Shown piece after piece: positions 57,401 to 64,000 of a DNA stretch of 64,000 nt (within the stretch, counting starts at the first letter, position 1; each line of letters begins with the position of its first letter). Made by a program: the position numbers and the translations under genes. The notes under the pieces are model-generated. The model worked only from the letters and a program-made list of their open reading frames with translations. It had not been told where the DNA came from and ran no database searches. This DNA comes from Klebsormidium nitens (lineage: Eukaryota > Streptophyta > Klebsormidiophyceae > Klebsormidiales > Klebsormidiaceae): assembly GCA_000708835.1 (NCBI GenBank), contig DF237097.1:28815-92814 (forward strand). Reading direction: 5' to 3'.

Positions 57401-59659
57401 TGACTTGTTCAGAAGCTTTACCAGGGCTATCGGGAGGGGTTTGTATCTTTCCAATGTCGATGTACGAAAGGCGTGGATTATGGTACAAAAGGGTTGCCAA
57501 AACAGGTCGAAGAATTTACAACCGACCGGTATGATCCTTCGTGGGAGTTGGCGACGTTATGCGAGTGTGCAGTCTCAATCTTCGGATGCTTTCCAGAAGC
57601 ACAGAAGCAGATTACAGGTGAAGAATCGAGATCAAACGGAGAACAAATCTAATACGGAGGCATTCTTCCTTTACTTGCAGGTTGACGGTGTTTCGTCCGT
57701 GTCCAGTCTCGAGTACTGCTGCCCTAAGAAGCAAAGAACGCAGACTGGAAGAGAACCAGATGAATCCGAATATGAAGCCTTCCTTTCTCCGCAGGCATTG
57801 ACGACGTTTGTTTGCGTATGCATCCCCCCGTTTCTGGTGAGGCGACAAGTGCAGACTGGAAGAACAGAAGAGCAGGAAAACGATCCTGGTACGAAGCTTT
57901 CATTTCTCTGCAGGAGTTGACGACGTTTGTCTGCGTGTGCATCCCCGAGTTTCTGTCGCTCTATTATGGCAAAGAATGCAGACTGGAAGAGAAACATACC
58001 AAATTGAAAACACAAAATTGGCTGGGAAAGCAGCCTTCCTTTCTCTGCAGGAGTTGACGACGTTTGTTTGCGTGTGCATCCCCGAGTTTCTGTCGCTATA
58101 TGAGACGGAGCGGCTGGTCCAGGAGCTGGCCAAGTTCGAAATGGACACACGGAACATTGTGATCAACCAAGTGCTCTTCCAGGAAGAAGGTGCGTCTAAT
58201 TGGGAAATCGGTAATTGAAAATAGGTAAACGGAACCGGGTAATGTTTCCAGGGTTTTGAGGTTTTGGTTTGGGAGGATCGAAGCATCTAAAAATGAACAT
58301 CGTAATTGTTTAGATGCCTTTCCTGGAGGAAGGTGCGTTCGGTGTCGAACGTATTAGGAAGTGGGTTCTCGGTTTCAGGTCTGAAAGTTTGCGATTTGTT
58401 GGTTGGGGTTTGGGGTTTGGGGTCTGTGTTCTGAAGTCTGGGGTCTTGGAGACTCTGAAGATTCTGAGGCGTTGGAATACCATACGTGTATTCCTCTAAG
58501 ACAAGCTCTTTCAGAAGGAAGCTCTGAGTCGCCTTGTCTGCTTTCGTGGAAGCCAAAGGCTTGTTGCTCTCTTACCGTAGCTTGGTTCTGTCGTTGCTCG
58601 CATTTAACCTGGCCCTTCATTTCTGCCCCTCCTTTTGGCGAGTCCCTGGGGATCTGTTGACTGTGGCTCTGCAAAGAGTGATATTGAGTACAGAACCAGA
58701 TAAGAGTGCTGCATCGTCCTTTTCCAAAACTTTCAAGACAAAGGGTGTTTTCAAAGCTTCGGAGTCGTGTGATGCACAGCTGTCCGTACCTGATTCGACG
58801 TCAACATCGGCATGGCGTAGGACTGGACCCCTCTTCCCACTAGATTGAAGAAGGAGCTTCGACGTTTGCGGACATCCTGAACCTTCTTTATGCCCAATGC
58901 CTGCTTTCAACCCCGCTTATAGCCGTGACCCCCTGTTTCTTGCAGTGCGGGGATCTAAACTGCTGCAAGCGCGCCTGAGGATGCAACAGAAATACTTGGA
59001 CCAATTCTACGACTTATACGAGGACTTCCACATCAGCAAACTCCCGTTGCTTCCCGAAGAGGTGATTATCTGCTGTTTCCAACCATTGCAATTCCCAGGC
59101 TTTCAGGGTTCGAGACAGTGAAATGACAGCTCTTGGTTCTTGGGTCTTCCAGTCTTTTCGGTCCATCCAGAGTTCGAAATTTCACTTCTAGGAAGAGACT
59201 CAGATATCAGGTCACAAGTCAAAGAGAAGGGACATGAAAAGCAAGCTCGCTGTTCTCAGAAACGACTTATTGGTCTTGATTGCTGCTTTTCGGGTAGCGT
59301 GGATTGAAGCTCTGCGAATGTTGCAAAGCCTCCAATAACGTCTTCTTGCCAAGTGCATGATAATCCTCGTGGCTTAAAAGTGAGAGACTGGAAAAGATAC
59401 AAAGAAGGGAAATTAGAGGGTCAATATGCCGTCTATGCAGGTAAGGGGCGTACCGGCTCTAAAAGCCTTCTCACAAAACCTAGTCAAGCCGTATTCCCCC
59501 GCTGAGGAGTCCTCACCAGAGGACACAACAACGAGATCGGTGGATGGAAGCGTTGACTTGAAGGCGGAGGTTCAGCGCCTTGAGCGAAGAGTAGAAGAAC
59601 TAGAGGCGGAGCTTGCCGTGCTGCGAAAGGGTAAAAGCAAGGTCATGGACGTTGATTGA
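54430..59659 (+). CDS. GET3: GET3/TRC40 tail-anchored protein targeting ATPase
   Basis: Cytosolic ATPase that carries tail-anchored membrane proteins to the ER. Exons: 54430-54684, 55541-55665, 56167-56317, 56987-57097, 58051-58189, 58946-59061, 59441-59659 (1116 nt, 371 aa; GET3a proteins are about 350). P-loop [12 protein letters not shown] at residues 24-35, switch [13 protein letters not shown] at 54-65, [13 protein letters not shown] (switch II), then [20 protein letters not shown] and [20 protein letters not shown]. There is no transit peptide, so it belongs with cytosolic GET3a. The CxxC that holds zinc at the dimer interface in yeast and animals is replaced by SKLL; I believe plant orthologues are similar. 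The C-terminus carries an extra coiled coil ([20 protein letters not shown]). Introns hold repeated exon fragments. Confidence 0.95.
57266..57322 (+). repeat. Decayed copy of GET3 exon 4 end in intron 4
   Basis: TTGGACTCGATGAAAGCGCT and, after a gap, AACGCGCAGTTCGAG repeat the exon 4 end at 57045-57095 (CTGGACACGATGAAAGCGCT ... AACGCGCAGTTCAAA), about 220 bp downstream. The copy contains a stop codon and no donor. Confidence 0.8.
57597..58050 (+). repeat. Array of three pseudo-exon copies before GET3 exon 5
   Basis: Upstream of the true exon 5 at 58051 (GAGTTGACGACGTTTGTTTG) lie three copies of its start, each behind its own TTxCTyxGCAG acceptor: 57681 (decayed), 57795 ([14 protein letters not shown], followed directly by a donor-like GTGAGG) and 57914 ([17 protein letters not shown]). 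Each unit of 114-137 bp also repeats the intron block GCAGACTGGAAGAGAAACA and the CTTCCTTTCTCTGCAG tract. The true exon would be the fourth unit. Confidence 0.92.
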
Positions 59660-61530
59660 CGCAAACGAAGTACGGTGGCCTAGGTATTCGGTTAGAATAA
59701 GAAGGCATCTTCCGTTGCACGCATTATTTTATAGAATCCATGATTTAGGAAATACGCTTTAGTGAACAGAATGATGTCCACGTGCAGCATGCACTTTACA
59801 TGGTTGACTGGGCGGCCGCGCCGCAAGCTACTGTACCATGTGGCCAATGCTATGAAAGTTCGACGTCCGTGATTGTTACAGGCAATGTACGCTGCCTCGA
59901 AGACGAGCTTCATGTGCGACGCCAGGTCCTGAAAAGGGGTCCGCACAATCATGCACAATCGCCGTCTGTGATGTGCCGCCAGGTATTTATGGACTGAAAG
60001 CGGTTCCATGGCATAGCAATCAAAAACTTGAAAGTAATAGCAGGAATTTACCATGCATCTCATGCAGCACTTGAAGAAGACTTTATACGTATGCCACTGC
60101 TTATATTTATAGGTGCTTAATTCATTCATAGGCTCCGACATGCAGGGCCTTCGACACAAGCTACCTATGGTGGGTACCGGCCGAGTCGATTCCGACTCCG
60201 GCCGCCACAAAATCGATTTAGCGCGTATCGAATATCGTCAGTGTTACCGGCGGTTCGCGTCACGGCTACTCAGGTTTATGTTACTCGGGCGGTACAAATA
60301 CTCAGAGAATTTTGCCGGGCCGTAAGTAAGTGTGAGGAGATTCTTAAACAGTGTCAGGTTTTACACTTTGAGAGGAGCATCAAATTGGCACGCAAAGAAG
60401 AGCCATATGCAGGCTTATAAAAACCTCTGACAAGCAGAAAAAAATGTTGGGAGAGCGTCATGAAGGCTCCTTCGAAGCTCCAACATCTTGTTATGTTGAG
60501 GACAAATCGGAAGAAGCACCATCGTGGCTGCAAATTGGCCGCCATTGCTTGCTTCTAAAAAGCGCCATTCCCTACACTCCCGTTTCCATCTTCTGCACTC
60601 TCCTTTCAAGTTAGGTACCGCGGTACTCTAGGGTGGTTCGAGTCGGAACTTCCGATCGAAACCATGATTTTCAAATTTCACGTACGGTCAGACTTGATCG
60701 GTACCGTACCGCCGGAAACTCCGGAAGTTTCTGACGATCGGAATGTCAGACAGATTCTAATTCATGAACTCGGACCGGATTCTCAAGTACCGGTCTGCAC
60801 GATCGTCAGTACCGCGTACAGTAATTGTCGCGACGCGACACACCGGTGATTCAAATTTGTGACCGGACCGTCGCGCGATCGAGACCGCCGATACCCACCA
60901 TAGGTTGCTTGTGACATGCCTTGCATGGAATTCGCCAGTGCCATGGTTATCGTAATTATCAAGATACATGCCCGGCCTCCAGCTTAGCCAAGTATAGCCC
61001 ACTGAAAAACGTGTTGCTAATAGGAGCAGCACTAATGTTATTCCCATCGTTTATCCGCGGCCCTGATCTTGCCAAACCCATCTTTCAGCCGGACTAGTCC
61101 ATGATCGTTCATCCCTACTAAGATTGCGATAGGGCTGACTCCTGAGCACGCGCTTAGATAGCTTGAGTATGGTACCTGGTTCGACATATGCATGACCGCT
61201 CGATCGGAACACAGCAGTACCGACATTGATGGCGCAAACGGCTTAAATGTTCACATTATGGGTTAACAACCGCTAGGCAACCTTCTTCATCAGCAGCAAG
61301 GATTGTGGTTACAAACCCTGATGAATCGGTTTCTCTGATCACGCTTCCAGCATGATCACAGCTCTTTCTTACCTAACAACTCAACTGATTGAGGATTAAA
61401 CTTAGTTTCAATCGCAACTCGACTATGGCAAACCTGCACAACACCCTCTACTCTCTTGTTTTTCAGCTTATTGCATCCCGTAGCTAGAACTTCGATTTAT
61501 CTCTGCTCAACATTCCGACTTTCGACCTCG
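59660..61530. other. Intergenic region between convergent genes
   Basis: Between the GET3 stop and the rhodanese stop. A stretch at about 60610-60900 is rich in CCGG, GGTACCG and CGATCG words and short palindromes, much like the first kilobase of the window; it may be a decayed element. A 172-codon minus-strand frame at 59692-60210 has no recognisable domain. Confidence 0.5.
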
Positions 61531-63793
61531 TCACGAGGGCTTGAACTTCTCTACTGTGTCCAAAAGAACGCCTGCCAACCCGCCAGCCGAAGCATACTTG
61601 ATCTTAGTGTCTCCAACCAGATCCGGCAGGTCTTTCTGCTCCACGAAGCGGAATCCGCCCTCCAGCCAGGCCACATTCCGGTACCCCGCATTGTACAAAA
61701 CTTCTGCTGCTAGTAGAGACCTGGACAACGGAGTTAGGATGCGTCAATTTGAGCAAGTGCAAACTTAATGATTCTAATACCAACAGCAACAAATGAGACT
61801 GGGAAACTAGGCACGCGCGTCCTCCTACTCCGACCGAGTCTAGGTCCAAACAGAGGGGAATACAACAAGGTGGGTCTGGGTATAAGGGTCAAGAGCTGAG
61901 GAACTTTCGAGCGGTTTTGGCTGAGGTTTGAACGGGATTTTTTTCTCACGCAGATTGAATTCTCGACACAGGCAAGCTAATGGACTGCGAGATGACATAC
62001 ACGAATGCATTCAACGCTCAAAAGGAAAGCATGACATAAGCAGGCAGACTTTGATTGGTCCACCTCACCTGAGGCCGTCTCCGCAGGAGACGAGCAGCCG
62101 TTGCTCTTTGGGCGCTTGCTTTTTGACCTCGTTGAGGAACTGCTCGTTCACCTTGGTGTGTCGTAACCCCATCCACAGGCCCCCGTAACCCAGTGCGAAA
62201 CCCTTGGCGATGAGCGTGCCAATGTCCTTGCCGTCGTGCTACAAGTGAGCGGAAACATAGCTTCACTATAAATTCCGAAGTTCCAACAACCGTGCTCCAG
62301 GGTGAATGATTTGAAACAACTATAAATTTACGTCAGCGGTCTGACGCCAGCGCTCTGACTTCGAAGCTTTGTACGCAAAACGGGACTGCTATACAACTTC
62401 TGGGCAATCCGTGTCTGGAGGAGGTGCCTTTGGTGGTACTGAAGGAACGGAGTTGCGTTTCCTCTTCTCCACAACTGAAAACACCAAACAGAGAGGTACT
62501 GATTTTCACAGAGTTGCAGCAGATTCTTATAGTTTGTGCTTGTCTTTCCTTACCTCGACAAACAGAGGGACATGCAGGCTCGAGGGCGAGTGCGCCTTGG
62601 CATGCTCCCACTCCGGGCGAACATCGAGCATTGTGTACGCGTTCCCTTCACCCTCCGCTGTCAGGGCTTTGTGAAGATCCTGGTATGAGATGGGCCGAAT
62701 CTTCCGTGAGCGCACCAAGTCCTCCGCCTCCTGCGAGCAGAGCGAAGGAGTGCTTCTCGAGCTAACCGTCCATTTAACCCGCCATGTCAAGACCTTTTCT
62801 GCTGTCATTCATTACCAGTTCCTGGTTCCCCCTTTGGTCTCAAAATGCTTTGTGGTTAGAGTTAGCTTATCATATGGACTCTGCTGGCTGGTTACTCAGA
62901 GTTGGCTCAGGTCTGCAGCTTGTGACATGAAAAGGGGTAGTCTTGACATGGTTGAGACCAGCATGGAAACTTCAAAGTTATGGAGTTAAAGTTCTGTTGC
63001 GGTCCAATTGGACAGAATGTCCTTCTTGCCGTATCCAAGGTGACTTTTGACAAGATGCAAGTCAGCAGAAATGCCGGGGGCAATTCTTTAACTTCATATT
63101 GACTTCAGGCAGTTTACTCTTTGATTTGTCAATCTTGTGAGGAAATGGGCTAAACAACTGCAGCAAGAAGAAATTGCTGCTGCGCAAAGCTGTCTTGCCA
63201 CGGAGTAACATTCTGACGCCGCCACTTTTGATAAGTGCCATCTGGAATTCAGGAACAGTAAAGCAGGTGCGTACTCGAGTCTCTATTGAAAAACAGACGG
63301 CAAGAGTCGGTGACAAGAGATACCAAGGCCTCAAATCCAGATTACAGCTTTATTGCTCCAAGCATTTAAGCTAAGAGGGAGTAGAGCCAAAGACTACCAC
63401 CTTCTCCCAAGGAACCTACGGTGCCAGGTCTTTTGCAGAATGTGAATGGAAGATATTCAAGAACGCTAGCTTCAGACGCAGATTGCGAAAAAGGATTGGA
63501 ACCTGGTCCTAGCAATCTCCACAACTCTCAATGGGCACACTGTGACTTACTTTCATGCCATTCCGTACAATTGCACCTCTGGCTGAACTTGTCTTGGAGG
63601 GTTTCAAAGTGGCAAATTGCAGCAGATTGGAATGGAAGCTGGAAGACGACAAGCGGATACTGGCGGATGGCACATTGCCTCTACACAACGGTGCGCTTCG
63701 CTGTCTACAACTGGAACGTTCATCGAGGCCCCCCTGCTGCAGGCTGCATACCAATAAAGCACTTCGGCTGCCAACCAAAGCTGAGGTCGCCAT
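61531..63793 (-). CDS. Plastid rhodanese-like protein, STR11 type
   Basis: Single rhodanese domain protein, probably in the chloroplast; members move sulfur or act in redox or regulatory roles. Minus-strand exons 63793-63551, 62730-62554, 62238-62069 and 61720-61531 total 780 nt, 259 aa. Exon 1 (81 aa, starting MATSALVGSRSALLVCSLQQ) is rich in Ser, Ala and Arg with few acidic residues, as in a transit peptide; it joins in phase but its intron of 820 bp could hide another small exon. The rhodanese domain follows: RKIRPISYQDLHKAL, YTMLDVRPEWEHAKAHSPSS, LHVPLFVE, and the active loop LLVSCGDGLRS with Cys192 present, then LLAAEVLYNAGYRNVAWLEG. Resemblance is closest to Arabidopsis STR11 (At4g24750), recalled from memory, but without its long C-terminal part. 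Confidence 0.85.
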
Positions 63794-64000
63794 GTTGAAC
63801 TTGAAGAAGCAAGCCGCGTTTTCCTTCCCCCGGGCCGTAGGCTGAGTAAGTCTTTCTTACTGTCAAAGCTTCGAATGCAGTGCGCCACAAAAGCAGACTG
63901 GTTTGACAAACCAGACCACACAAACCAAAGCCTGATTGTGACGGTCCTCAAGCACGTTCCAAAAACGGCACTTTTCCCAAGGCTGGCTTCCGACACAGGC
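63794..64000. other. Upstream flank of the rhodanese gene
   Basis: Likely 5' leader and promoter of the minus-strand rhodanese gene. No feature can be fixed. Confidence 0.4.

Noticed and set aside
57681-57970. Upstream GET3 exon 5 copies as mutually exclusive exons
   Set aside because: None has both a working frame and a proper donor at the right place; kept as pseudo-exons.
59692-60210. 172-codon minus-strand frame
   Set aside because: No recognisable domain, low GC unlike the genes here, no splice or promoter context.
63062-63334. Extra exon of the rhodanese gene (MALIKSGGVRMLLRG)
   Set aside because: An acceptor exists but no good in-phase donor, and the four-exon model is already in frame.
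1-64000. tRNA or rRNA genes, CRISPR array, intact transposon
   Set aside because: Looked for cloverleaf ends and B-box words, regular spacer arrays, and transposase or reverse transcriptase motifs; none could be supported by eye.

Overview
The window is nuclear DNA of a green plant-lineage eukaryote. Genes are split by many short GT-AG introns, GC-rich exons sit in lower-GC introns, and the encoded families are plant ones: a plastid ADP-glucose pyrophosphorylase small subunit with a transit-like leader, a DCD-domain protein, a plastid rhodanese of the STR11 type and a plant-type serine palmitoyltransferase small subunit. My best guess is a streptophyte alga such as Klebsormidium; that is inference, not shown by any marker gene. 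I rebuilt the gene models by hand from splice sites, reading frame and remembered family conservation. For each intact model the exon lengths add up to a whole number of codons. Layout: 1792-12122 (+) FBXO21-like F-box protein; 13460-16090 (-) dual-specificity phosphatase with a long disordered tail; 16909-24617 (+) AGPase small subunit; 26052-28062 (+) short secreted orphan protein with a TATA box; 29934-31502 (-) ssSPT; 32123-36020 (+) CLP1 RNA 5'-kinase; 37412-38389 (-) damaged helical/MYND gene; 39671-42334 (+) and 43620-46310 (+) two tandem MYND zinc-finger genes; 47461-50229 (-) long disordered Arg/Gly/Glu/Ser-rich protein; 50763-53652 (-) DCD protein; 54430-59659 (+) GET3 ATPase; 61531-63793 (-) rhodanese STR11-like. 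Four neighbouring pairs stand head to head (phosphatase/AGPase, ssSPT/CLP1, DCD/GET3, broken MYND gene/MYND copy 1), with about 0.6-1.3 kb between start codons. The genes are mostly unrelated housekeeping functions: starch synthesis, sphingolipid synthesis, RNA processing, tail-anchored protein targeting and plastid sulfur/redox proteins. There is no operon-like logic and no mobile element, CRISPR array or RNA gene that I could support. The most unusual signal is structural. In three unrelated genes (FBXO21-like, AGPase, GET3) introns hold decayed tandem copies of the exon edge next to them, often with the neighbouring splice site. In FBXO21-like and CLP1, minisatellites run straight into a real splice acceptor. 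This looks like repeated local duplication across splice junctions.
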